Shown: positions 15,881 through 26,589 of the stretch, one piece after another | Numbering within the stretch: the first letter of the stretch is position 1 | Layout of the letters: every line of letters starts with the position of its first letter | Origin: Oryza sativa Japonica Group | Lineage: Eukaryota > Streptophyta > Magnoliopsida > Poales > Poaceae | Length of the DNA stretch: 64,000 bases | NCBI RefSeq assembly: GCF_034140825.1 | Contig: NC_089043.1 | Location: 25,470,001 to 25,534,000 of the forward strand | Direction: 5' to 3' | Notes under the pieces: model-generated | What the model saw: only the letters and a program-made list of their open reading frames with translations | Database searches by the model: none | Told to the model about the DNA's origin: nothing | Position numbers and translations under genes: made by a program

Positions 15881-16141
15881 ATTCTAAACTCTCGAGGGGA
15901 CATTCTCTCATTGCTTGCATGTCATCCAAATGTTTATGAAAAAATTAAAAAAAATCAACTGGATAGATTAATATGTGATAGATAACTTCATAAACATGCA
16001 AGTTAAAATTAAACTTCTACAAGTTGCAAAAAACTACAACTAATCTATCACATATTAATCTATTTTATTATTTTTTTAAAAAAAATATAACCATTTAGAT
16101 GACATGTGAATGATGAGGGGATGTCCTCTAGAGCTTAGAAT
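15881..16141. mobile_element. MITE with about 55-bp terminal inverted repeats
   Basis: The left arm begins attctaaactctcgagggg and the right arm, read in reverse complement, begins attctaagctctagagga. Both go on to share CATGTCATC(C/T)AAATG. A second inner pair (gattaatatgtgatagat / atctatcacatattaatc) makes the element foldable. No coding capacity. The superfamily is not clear; the target duplication is not obvious. Confidence 0.7.
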
Positions 16142-16849
16142 CCACTCTCGCACTTTGGGCTACTAAGGAAATGACCACGCATTGAGAGGATGGCATACTT
16201 GGCCCCAAGGCCACTCCCGGGACTGTGCTTTTGCAAAGCTTCTCCCGTCGGTTCTCAATGATAACCCTAAGCCCATGTATCTAGGTAAACGAGTCCTATG
16301 CATTGTTTCTTCTTTCTTTTTGAACACAAACACTATTTTATCCGTGTAAATAAGTTGCAACGATAGCGAGAACTACTCCAAGCAAGGAAATTTCTTTCTA
16401 GTAAATCATAATTATTCTGTCAAACATGTCAGGTCATGTCCTCGCATGGAAGCTAGTTGTATAAATTTCCATTTCGGCCGAATCTCGTAGATCTTCATGC
16501 TGAGATTTAAACATATAAACTCAATTGCCACCCTTATACTTGGATATACTTATGAGGTTTTCTCCCATTTTTAGAAAGACATATACACCTCATTCCTTGA
16601 GAGAGATCCCTCTATGAAGGGAGCTCGAAGTGCCAAAACTAATACTACATGGGTAGTACATGATTAGAAATTAATTTATATTTTTTTGAGTTTTTCTCAA
16701 GTCTTTGAGTGGCGTAGGTTTATATCTCTTGATTTATACTAGGAGATATCTATACCCTTATATTTTAGAAGTCTAAGATAGAGTTGACATTGTCGATAGC
16801 TGAATTTCACACATTTAGTTTACTCTATCAAAGACTTCTGAAATATAAG

Positions 16850-16851
<2 letters not shown>

Positions 16852-16939
<88 letters not shown>
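16852..16939. repeat. (TA)n microsatellite, long arm
   Basis: About 44 uninterrupted TA dinucleotides, forming the left flank of the Micron-like element at 16940-17332. A shorter (TA)n tract continues on its other side (17333-17363). Confidence 0.95.
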
Positions 16940-16941
<2 letters not shown>

Positions 16942-17329
16942 ACACTTATATGGGGCACCATGGTGCCCGGGCACCATGGTATCTAATGCACAAAATTACT
17001 CAAATTTTTCAAAATTTTCAAATTGTGAGTATATACCTAGTTATAATAATTTGATTCATACCTATACTTATCAACAAAACAACTCAAATTTAACTTTATT
17101 TCACAATCCATGATTACATACCTAACTAATTATATATATGGATGCTATATACCTAGAATCAAAATCTAACAAAAACAAGTTCAAATTCAGTTCAAACTTG
17201 CTTTAAACTAGTTAGTAAAGTAGTTAATGTTAATACCTAAGTAATTGAAAAAGTTTCATACTCATTTGAATTGGGTATATACTCAATTTCAACAATAGTG
17301 CCCGGGCACCATGGAGCACCAAACAAATT

Positions 17330-17332
<3 letters not shown>
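16940..17332. mobile_element. Micron-like element inside (TA)n
   Basis: A 393-base non-TA block sits within a (TA)n tract. Its left end holds caccatggtgcccgggcacc and its right end the related gtgcccgggcaccatgg in inverted arrangement. The interior is AT-rich with recurring tatacctag motifs and no coding capacity. Rice Micron elements are known for targeting (TA)n microsatellites, having about this length and lacking another target duplication; assignment is from that knowledge plus the flanks seen here. Confidence 0.75.

Positions 17333-17363
<31 letters not shown>
17333..17363. repeat. (TA)n microsatellite, short arm
   Basis: About 15 TA units, the right flank of the Micron-like insertion. 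Confidence 0.95.
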
Positions 17364-17365
<2 letters not shown>

Positions 17366-17379
17366 CTAGACTTCTGAAA

Positions 17380-17608
17380 TATACAAATCTTCCTGGACTT
17401 AATTGGTGGAGCATTTATTTCAGAATATATCCGGCATCACCAACTAATTCATATCTAAATGATTTGTATATTTTTACAGATATATACCTCCTCATATATC
17501 TGTAAAAATAAATGAGAACCTCCATACTTAGATATGAATTAGTTGCTGATGCCAGATATGTTCTGAAATAAATGCTCCACCAAATAAGTCCAGGAAGATT
17601 TGTATATT
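17380..17608. repeat. 229-bp near-perfect inverted repeat (hairpin)
   Basis: The arm at about 17380-17460 (tatacaaatcttcctggact..caactaattcatatctaa) is matched in reverse complement by about 17528-17608 with only a handful of differences. An inner pair, ttttacagatatata / tatatctgtaaaa, continues the pairing to a loop near 17490. This could be a MITE or a small-RNA precursor; it has no coding frame. Confidence 0.8.
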
Positions 17609-18068
17609 TGGTAGTAATGTTATTATGGCCAAATCAGTAGTAGCAGTGGGCGGTTGGATGCAGCTGTACTGGTTGGCAGTCACTTTCCGTGTTCATACCT
17701 TTTTTTTTGGGTTTCAAAAAACATCTGTGTTCATGTCTCAATATATCAGTACCACTGAGATTCGGCTAAAGTTGAAACATCTGTGTTCATATCTCAATAT
17801 ATCTCACCTATTTTAGAGGATACAATTGTGATATACTATAAAACATTTCCTTTTGCTTGGAGTAGTTTTTTGTACCGGTGCAACATATTTCACACAGATA
17901 AAGAATTGGTTATGTTTAGAAAGAAACAAGAGACAGTGTATAGAACGCGTTCACAAAGACAGGGTGAAGCACTGAAATTTGACTATAAAACTAAGCCCCC
18001 ATTCTGTAAAAACTACACACAGATTGAAGGAAATCAGATACATGAAGAAATAAGCTTCCTGCAACCTG

Positions 18069-18329
18069 GTAAGTTCCCTCTTGTTTTTCTCACAAATTCT
18101 AATCTGGTTTCTGTTCTTAGAAGTACATAGCTTTGCATACCGTAGATTTGTAGAGAGGTAAGTTCCTTCTCGCTTGTCACAAATTCTAATATGTTTTCTG
18201 TTCTTAAAAGTACATAGCTTTGAATACCGTAGATTGGAGAGAGGTAAGTTCCCTCTCGCTTGTCACAAATTCTAATCTAGTTTCTGTTCTTAGAAGTACA
18301 TAGCTTTGAATACCGTAGAGTAGAGAGAG
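18069..18329 (+). repeat. Triplicated 86-89-bp repeat, each starting with GTAAGT
   Basis: Three tandem copies start at 18069, 18158 and 18244. Each begins with the optimal plant splice-donor sequence gtaagttcc and continues with cacaaattctaat..ctgttctta..agtacatagctttg..taccgtaga. A good acceptor (ccccacacag) ends at 18579 just before the coding exon of the downstream gene. The array therefore probably sits at the start of a leader intron with three alternative donors. Confidence 0.8.
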
Positions 18330-18641
18330 AAAAAAACTTGTTTCTTGCTTTTGAAATCCTGAAATCCACCATCTAAAGATCTAGACTTTGTTGTAAGCTT
18401 TTTCTAATCAGATCTACATGGGACTTGGTGGTTTACAGGAGGTTTAGACGTTCTTGTAAGCTTGTGATTATCAGATCTCTGTGAAATTCTAGCGATTTAT
18501 TACAGGTTTTTGCAGGTTCATGTATGTTTTGTGTGGTGCCATCGCCAATGCCATTTTTTCAATTTTTTTCCCCACACAGGTTTTGTCTGCAAGATTCGAA
18601 CGGAGGAAGGTGGTGAAATCCGCCGACCTGACCTGCCTACC

Positions 18642-21600
18642 ATGGGAGACGCCAACGAGAACCCGGCCCAGCAAGGAGATGCCAACGAGAGCCCGGCCCG
18701 TCAAGGCCTTCCACCTCGCCACCTCATCATCCCCTACGCCATCGCCGCTGCCATGGCGATCCGGCCCATTCGCCTTGCCAGCCAGGACCGGCTTCTCGGC
18801 GGTGGTGGCGGGGCGGCAGCCCAGCAGCCTCCGACCCAACACGCCATCCCGGCCTAGAGGCGCCTGCCCAGCCGCAATCCCTGGAGCCGCATCGTCCCGT
18901 CACTCCTCCCTGACGGCGAGAGCTACCACATCATTGACACCAGCTTCACTTCCGAAGAATCACAAGTGCCTGCACCGCCACCGCCGCTCCTCGTCTCCAC
19001 CGCGCGCCGCCCCGCGGCGCCGTCGATGACGCCCATCGCCACCACATTCGTGTGGCCTGTGCCCCCGTGCAGGTGGACCGTGTCGTCGGCCACCGGCCGC
19101 TACCGCTTTGGCTATGGTTACGGCGGTGCGAGCTCATCCTCTACTGCGCCCGCTGCTCCTACTATCACGCGGGGGCCTACTCCTCTTCTTCTTCTTGTCG
19201 TGCCGTCTGTACCTGCTCCTCTTGTTCCTGCACCGCCCGCGCCTGCTCCTCATCTTGTTGTGCCACACGGTGGGTGGACCGTATCACCGACCACCGACAA
19301 CGACCGCTTCGGCGATGGTGGTGCGAGCTCGTCGACTGCTGCGCCGCTCACACCCATTGCTCATTCTGCACCGCCCGAGACTACTCCTTATGTTCCTGCA
19401 CTGCCCGTGCCTACTCCTTCTACTGTTGCGCTGGTCGGGTTGACAGTGTCACCGACCACTGCCCGCTATAGCTTCAGCTACGGTGGAGCGAGCTCGTCGT
19501 CTGCTATGCCGCGTGCGCCCACTGCTTCTCTTGCACTGCGCGCGCCACCTCATCTTCGTGCGCCGTGCGGGCTTGCTCCCCCTGTTCCTACGCCACCCGC
19601 GCTTGCAACTCATGTTCCTATGCCGCCCGCGCCTGCTCCTCCTGTTCCTACACCGCCCGCGCCTACTCCTCCTGCCGATGTGCCACCCAGGTTTACTGTG
19701 TCATCGACCACCATCTGCCACAACTTCGGCTATGATGGAGCGAGCTCGTCGTCTACTATGCCACGCGTGCGCTCTACTTCTCTTTCACTACGCGCGCCTG
19801 CACCTCATCTTCGTGCGCCATCGTGCACGCTTGCTCCTCCTGCTCCTACGCCACCCGCGCCTACCTTTCATGTTCCTACGCCGCCCACGCCTGCCACTCC
19901 TGCTCCTCCTGCTGATGTGCCGCCCGGGTTTACTGTGTCACCGACCACCACCTGCCACAGCCTCGGCTATGATGGAGCGAGCTCGTCGTTTGCTACGCCA
20001 CGCATGCGCACTATTTCTCTTGCACTACGCGCGCCTGCACCTCATCTTCGTGCGCCGCGCACGCTTGCTCCTCCTGCTCCTACACCACCCGCGCCTGCAA
20101 CTCCTGTTCCTATGCCGCCCACGCCTACCCGTCTTGTTCCTACGCCGCCCGCACCTGGTCCTCCTGCTGATGTGCCACCCAGGTTTACTGTCTCACCGAC
20201 CACCACCCGCCCCAGCTTCGGCTACGATGGAGCAAGCTTGTTGTCTGCTACGCCACGCATGCACACTACTTCTCTTGCACTGCGCGCGCTTGCACCTCAT
20301 CTTCATGTGTCACGCGCGTCCGCTCCTACTGTTCCTACACCGCTCGTGCCCGCCCCTCCTGTTCCTACGCCACATGCGCCTGCTCCTCCTGCTGATGTGC
20401 CGCCTGGGTTTATTGTGTCACTGACCACCGCCCGGTACAGTTTCGACTATGATGGAGTGAGCTCGTCATCTAGTACGCCACATGTGCCCACTACTTCTCT
20501 TGCACTGCGCTCACCAGCACCTCATCTTCGTGTGCGGCACATGCCTGCTCCTCCTGTTCCTACGCCACCCGCGCCTGCTCCTCCAGTTTCTACGCTGCCC
20601 TCGCCTGCCCCTTCAGTTCATACGCCGCCCGTGACTGCTCCTCCTGCTACTGCGCCGCCCATGATTGCTCCTCCTGTTGCTACGCCGCCCGACAGCGCAA
20701 GCTCGCCATCTACTGTGCCGCGCATGCCCAGTGCTCCTCTTGCACTGCGCGCGCTTGCGCCTCATCTTCGTGCACTGCGTGTATCTGTTCCCCATCCTCG
20801 TGCGTCATCCGCACCAGCTCCTCCTGTTGCTGCACCGCGCGGGTGGACCGTGTCACCGACCACCGCCCGCTACAGCTTCAGCGACAGCGGCGCGAGCTCG
20901 TCGTCCGCTGCGCCGCGCGCGTCCACTGCTCCTCTTGCACTCCACGCACCTGCTCCTCATCTTCGTGCGCCGCCCGTGGCTACTCCTCCTCCTGCTGCAC
21001 CTCGTGGGTGGACCATGCCAACGACCATCGGCCGCTACAGCTTCAGCTATGGTGGCGTGAGCTTGTCGTATGCTATGCCGTGCGCGCCCACCGCTCCTCT
21101 TTCACTGCGCTTGCCTGCTCCTCATCTTCGTGCGCGGCGAGCGCCCACTTCTCCACCTGCTGCTGCTACGCCGCGCGCGCCTACTCCTCCTGCTGCTGCT
21201 GCCGCCGCCCCAGCCGCGCCTCCGGCGCTGCCGTCCGGGCTGCCTTCCTGGCCGGTGCTGGTTCGTCCACCGACTGGGCCAGCGCGGGCGCGACTGGTGC
21301 CCGCCGCGCCGGCGGGGGCGTTCGAGGAGTACCTCGTGCAGCGCCGCGCGATCGAGGCTACGGTCGACGATATGCCATGGGAGATGATCGGCAGCAGCAG
21401 GAGAACTGGTGGACCCATGTTTGCGGTGGCAGGTGGTGGCCGCGACAGGGTGGAGCTGGAGGCCAGGGAGCGTCGCAAGAACAGGATGGACAAGAGTAAG
21501 ACCGCCGCCGCCTCTCGCGCCCAGCAGCCACCGCCGCCGGCAGGTAATTAATCGATCGTGCTTGGTTTTGCTCGTGATCACCGTGTACAAATGTGCAATC

Positions 21601-21707
21601 CTAACGCAGTTTTTGCCGTCTCGATCGTGCGTGTTGCAGATGCTCCGGGGAGCTCAGGTGGCGGTAGCAAGAAGCGTGGAGGTGGGATGAAGAAGAAGCA
21701 AGCTTAA
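18642..21707 (+). CDS. Unrecognised Pro/Ala-rich tandem-repeat protein, in-frame TAG
   Basis: I do not recognise this gene. A leader intron probably ends at 18579. The ATG at 18642 opens a frame (MGDANENPAQQGDANESP) that meets a TAG at 18855-18857 and then stays open, same frame, to the donor at 21544. A short last exon, 21640-21707, ends in a basic tail (KKRGGGMKKKQA). After the TAG the first in-frame ATG is 19026, giving about 861 residues. The body holds about nine copies of a 16-25-residue core of the type (W/F)TVSPTTxRYSFxYGGASSSS, separated by LALRAPAPHLRAP and Pro/Ala spacers (PTPPAPAPP). A non-repetitive acidic/basic segment (EEYLVQRRAIEATVDDMPWEMIG, then RDRVELEARERRKNRMDKSK) closes the main exon. 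No signal peptide or membrane segment is seen. The clean final exon argues for a real gene; the TAG suggests a damaged or truncated allele. Confidence 0.5.
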
Positions 21708-22823
21708 TCATCAAGAAGCTGGATTGTTCGTCGTCAATCCATTTGGTGCCGAAGATTTCGTCTGCATCATTTCCGTTTCAACGAATAATTTAGCCATGTC
21801 GTTTCCTGACTCGGCGTGTGGCTCTGTGAGCCTTAGGGAGCTTTGCTCCATTGATGTTGTTGTGCATGCAATTCTTGCATGGGTCGTCGAACTATGTTTC
21901 TGGAGTTGTTTGTGTTAAAGTCCCAAACTTATGTTGGGTTTCATTTATTCTCGGTCGAATCATGCTTGTGTAACATCATGATTTGTTTGGTTTTCAACAA
22001 TTTATAGCAATTTAAAACTTGTTTGGTTTGGTCATATAAAAACCTTGTTTGTTTAATTTCTTCGTCTTTCTTCCATTATAAAAAAAAGTGTTTTTCTTCC
22101 AGCATTACTACGTACTGTACCTTCTTCTTCTTCTTTTTTTTTACAAAACTCTTGCAACAAAAATCTCAAGTGTCTAAGACTTTCAGTAACATTGTTTCTG
22201 ACTTGCTGAGTTGTACTAAAACTTTGTTTTCTCAAAATCTTACTAAGAATTGATTCAGCCAAAAAAAAGTTCGTTTCATTTAGTCAGTAGTTATAAAATA
22301 GAGTATCAAGATATAAATACTCCAAAATGTAAGCATTTTTACCTATGAATCTAGACAATTGTGTGTCCAGATTTATAACCAAAAGTTACTATATTTTGGG
22401 ACGGATGTAGTAACATGCAACATCAATGACATATCATGTTTATGAAAAGTCTGTAAGAACTTTCTATGTATCATTTTCCTTTTTTTTAAAAAAAAATAAT
22501 TAATAGGAAAACGGCAGCTCGAGGGCAGACTATCCATCGGGCCGCACTTGTCTAGTGGGCCTCTATGAAACGTGGCCCAACTTCCCAACTAAGCTAATAC
22601 TCCCTCAAATTGTAAGTCGGTAAGGCCCAGCCCAAGTAAGCGCGAGGGCAGCGAGCAGTTTCCCCCTCCCCAAATCCCTATTCCTTCCGCTCTCGGCGGC
22701 GGCGAGCAATCCCACCGCCGGTTGCCGTCTCCACCTTCCGCGGCGGCCGCGCGTCGGCTGCGAGTTTCTCTGGAATCTCTGGAATCCCTCGTCTGACCGA
22801 GGAAGAGCGGCGGGGGTGACGAG
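21708..22823. other. Intergenic; 3' UTR and XAP5 promoter
   Basis: The first 350 bases are likely 3' UTR of the repeat-protein gene. T-rich and A-rich tracts follow, then a short Stowaway-like element (22320-22410). 22620-22823 is a GC-rich leader for the XAP5 gene. No other gene is supported. Confidence 0.5.
22320..22410. mobile_element. Short Stowaway-like MITE
   Basis: Bounded by TA, with right end ttttgggacggatgtag and left end ctccaaaatgtaag as imperfect inverted matches. The inner parts (tgaatctagaca / gtgtccagattta) pair. About 91 bases and somewhat degraded at its left end. Confidence 0.55.
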
Positions 22824-25720
22824 ATGTCGGGGTTCGGGGACGGGTACGTCGGCACGGCTCAGGACGCCGTGAAGATCCGGCGGCTGGAGAAGCAGCGGGA
22901 GGCGGAGCGCCGCAAGATCGAGGAGCTCAAGAACAAGTCCTCCGATGGCCAGCCCGGCCTGCTCCAGTTCGGCTCCAGCACCTCCGAGGTATGGCCATCC
23001 GCCATCATATGAATCGGACTAGGCTTCTACCTTCTAGGGCACACGCGTAGGTAGGAAAATTCGCTTGCCCGTGAGGCTCAGTGACCTACTACTGATCTCC
23101 GTATTTGTGTGCGCGTGCACTCGCGAAACTAGTTTGTCTCTCACTAGAACTGGTTGTCCTTACATTTTTCTTACCATGCCTTCACATATTTTGTTGTACT
23201 TGTCATCCTAGGTTTTTAAGCGCTTGTTCTCTGGTGGTGTGATGTGAAATTGTCATTTGTAATACTCTTGGTCGATACTTGTCTTATCTCTCTTGTTTAA
23301 TTTGATTAGGATGTGGATGTTATCTATACTTCTGTAGTTCTATGTTGGATTGCTACAGCTATGTGATTTGCTGCAGAATAGCTTTTGTATTGAACCACTT
23401 CTGTTATATTTTGTCTTTTAAACTTAAAAGAAAAAACATTTCCCCCCATATATGCTTCACAATTGGCATGGTTCTGAATTATCTCATTTTCTAAAGGCAC
23501 AACAGAAATTTATATATTTTTTATCTGTGTTTTAGAAGCTAACACCTAACAGTATGGACTATGACTTTCAGATTCTTGAGACTGCGTTTAAGAAGGAAAC
23601 AGTCGGTTTAGTTACAAGGGAGCAGTATGTCGAGAAGGTAATATCCAGATATATTTCTTACCATTCTGTCAAAAAGTGAATTTTCACCATCTAATGTTTC
23701 ATCCATGTGGCTGAACAGAGGGTTAATATACGGACCAAAATTGAGGAAGAAGAGAAGGAGAAGCTTCAAAAGTTGCAACAAGAGTGAGATTGGAGTCCTA
23801 GTCTATCATAATTTGTGCCATTACCTTATATGTGTATATCAAAATAGTTTATTTATTTTTTGTTTTCAGGGAAGAAGAATTGCAAATGCAAAAGCGGAAA
23901 AAGAGGAGAGTGAGGGGAGATCCACGGTTATCTTTCTGTGATGAGATTGAGAATGGAAGTGATGAGGATGAATTTGAGAATCGTATGGTCCTCTTAACCT
24001 TTCTAGGGTCTTGTGATATCCTATTTTGTATTACCATGTTCTAACTTTTTTGTTAATGTTTGAACATCTCATGTGACGTCCCTTAAATGAATCAACTCGA
24101 CAAACTAATTTAGTCAAAGCATCTAAGCAAAGATTGGGTCCTGGGCAGGGTTTCATTCAGAATGAACATTCTCTCTCTATTGTTTACGTTATGAATTGGC
24201 AGTTTAGTGCCATGGGGTTTGTGTTTGTACTGTCCTTTTTTTGTGTGTGTGTCCTGAATCTTGATTTGTTTAAGTTTGTGAAGTTACCTTACCTGTAAAG
24301 CAAGTATGGACATTATGCTTTAAATTGTTTTACAGAAGAACCTCAAAAGAAACATGGTCCTGTCAAACTTGGGAAGGACCCTACTGTTGAGACAAGTTTT
24401 CTTCCTGACAGGTATTCTTTTAGTTTATGATTATCTTTCTGTGATGATCGATTATTTGTTTCCATGTGTTGTTTAACCTGCAAGCTGGTTGCTAAGAATG
24501 ATCCATCAGGGAGAGAGAAGCAGAGGAACAAGCAGAGCGAGAGCGTTTGAAGAAACAATGGTCGCGTGAGCAGGAACTGATTAAAAGTATTGCCACAAGC
24601 TTATAGCATTAATTACCATTAGTGTTTAATCATTTCACTCTATTTTTCCCTTGTGAGTAATTTTTGCATCCTAACTGATTAGCAAAATGCCTCGTGTGTC
24701 AGATGAACCTCTGACAATTACTTACAGTTACTGGGATGGCACTGGGCATAGGAGAGTTATCCAGGTAATTTCTAACCATTGAAAAAGGTGTTCCTCTTTT
24801 GATTGTTCTGAACATGTGGACCATATGATTGAAACAACACCTATATACCTGGCAGGTCCGTAAAGGTGACTCCATTGGAGAATTCCTAAGGGCTGTTCAG
24901 CAGCAGCTTGCCCCTGAGTTCCGTGAAGTGCGGACAACATCAGTTGAGAATCTTCTTTATGTGAAGGAAGATCTTATTATCCCTCATGTATGCAAAGCTT
25001 ATGTTTGTTACCTTGTCAATTGCATTGTTGTTTATGTATTTTTTTACTCTTATTTTAATCCCATGTTTGTTGTTTTGGTAACAGCAACATAGCTTCTATG
25101 AGTTGATTATCAACAAAGCAAGGGGCAAGAGTGGACCGGTAATGCATGATTTGTTAGTACTCCTGTGGTATTTGTTTTGATAAAATATGTTGATAGCTTA
25201 TATATAATTCATTCATATGTATAATCACTTTATTTTAAGACATGGATGTCACAACATAGAACTTCGGTTCTTCTGCGGACAGGATATTTTTCTGTTTGTC
25301 CAGACGAATATTGATGACCTGAGTTAATCATTTGCTGACACTTGTTTTTCTGTCCTTTCTTTCTCAGCTTTTCCACTTTGATGTTCATGAGGATGTGCGG
25401 ACCATTGCTGATGCAACAAAAGAAAAGGACGAGGTAACATGTCTACCGATATCTTGTATTTGTAGTTCCCAATGTTGCATTCTAAGTTTCTACCTCATGC
25501 TTTATGACTGTAGTCTCATGCGGGAAAAGTCGTAGAGAGACACTGGTATGAGAAAAACAAACATATATTTCCTGCATCAAGATGGGAGGTTGGACATTCA
25601 CCTTTTTATCCTTTCATTCTTGTACAAGGCATAGATATTCTTTGGAGTAACAACTAGCCTGTCTTGCAGATCTATGATCCTACCAAGAAGTGGGAGCGTT
25701 ACACGATCCATGGAGATTAA
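22824..25720 (+). CDS. XCT: XAP5 family protein (XAP5 CIRCADIAN TIMEKEEPER)
   Basis: Conserved nuclear protein; in Arabidopsis XCT acts in circadian timing, light responses and splicing/small-RNA pathways. Twelve exons fit: 22824-22988, 23572-23637, 23719-23783, 23870-23982, 24336-24411, 24510-24586, 24703-24764, 24856-24987, 25085-25138, 25368-25433, 25514-25588, 25670-25720. This gives 333 residues, close to the Arabidopsis protein. The N-terminal half is a charged coiled-coil-like region ([37 protein letters not shown]) followed by a basic [15 protein letters not shown] patch, a likely nuclear signal. The XAP5 domain (about residues 190-333) carries [31 protein letters not shown], the HQHSFYELI block, [11 protein letters not shown] and terminal [18 protein letters not shown]. 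All introns are GT-AG. No defect is seen. Confidence 0.95.
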
Positions 25721-26589
25721 AAATCATAATAATATACAGCAGAAATTGAGAGCCTTGAACCTGCGCATGTTTCTACTTTGGATTTCTGCAACAGTTATTA
25801 CAGTAATTGTACGGTTGTGCCAAAGATCATTAGTGTTTGGAAAGAATTCACACTCTAACTGTATGCTTTTTACCATTTTGTGGAACGCCAATTCCATGTA
25901 ACTGAACTAATGTTCAAATCAACTAGCTGTGAATGTTTTCATACTCGTTTTGGATATCCGTTTGCGTGGGAGTATGGGAGATTGCATTTCAGATTATCTT
26001 CTCTTGAGATGTGTATGGTTTCAAATAGCTTACGCATGTGTTTAGTTATAGTGTATTCACATTTCGATGATATGTGATTTAGTGCACGCTGTCTTTTTTT
26101 TCTCATTTAACTGTTCATGGACATTCTACTCTTCTGAAATGCGAAGAAAATCACAATACATAACTTGAGTAGTAGTAGTACGTCCCTTTTGAACTGATAT
26201 AACCAGTAGTTTTCCATTTATTTTTTGGGAAGGTATCAATACCTATTAACAAAGTTATCCTGAATTAGAGTGTTAGACAGAGTACAGACTGAAAAAGTTT
26301 GGCTGCATTCCACCTAATGCAACCTGTTGGATCTGTTGAACAAATGAACATGACCAAATGACCCCAACTACACTACAATCTCTAACTGAAACTTGGGCTA
26401 ATTAATCTTGGATTAAAACTTCAGATTCCCTCTACTCCATCCATCTCCATGCAATGCACACCTTTCTCCTACTACCACTACACCTGAGAGTTGCTCCACA
26501 AAAAAGCTGCACCAAATCCTCCTCTTGCCTCCATTAAAACCCTACCCCCTCCATTGCCAAGCTCCTCACACCTCACCACCATTTTCACC
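25721..26589. other. Intergenic; XAP5 3' UTR and next promoter
   Basis: AT-rich sequence with no supported gene. 25721-26070 is probably the XAP5 3' UTR. The CT/CA-rich stretch from 26430 to 26589 is the likely leader of the next gene; the frame is open upstream of its ATG but begins with a non-ATG codon. Confidence 0.5.

Larger units (their letters stand above)
13309..18068. other. Repeat-rich intergenic region
   Basis: The 3' UTR of the RING gene extends to about 13650. After that I find no gene: a Stowaway-like MITE (13727-13869), AT-rich DNA, a promoter-like start (tatataaatcc near 14884) followed by CT-rich sequence with no sustained coding frame, a roughly 170-bp tandem repeat, a 261-bp TIR element, a Micron in (TA)n and a long hairpin, all listed separately. 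The stretch from 17610 to 18068 may hold the first leader exon of the gene at 18642. Confidence 0.5.

Noticed and set aside
16784-17113. Frame with a long Tyr-Ile run
   Set aside because: Translation of a (TA)n microsatellite.
18806-18857. Possible short intron that would remove the TAG at 18855 of the repeat-protein gene
   Set aside because: A GT..TAG span exists but would be only about 50 GC-rich bases, too short and of wrong composition for a plant intron.
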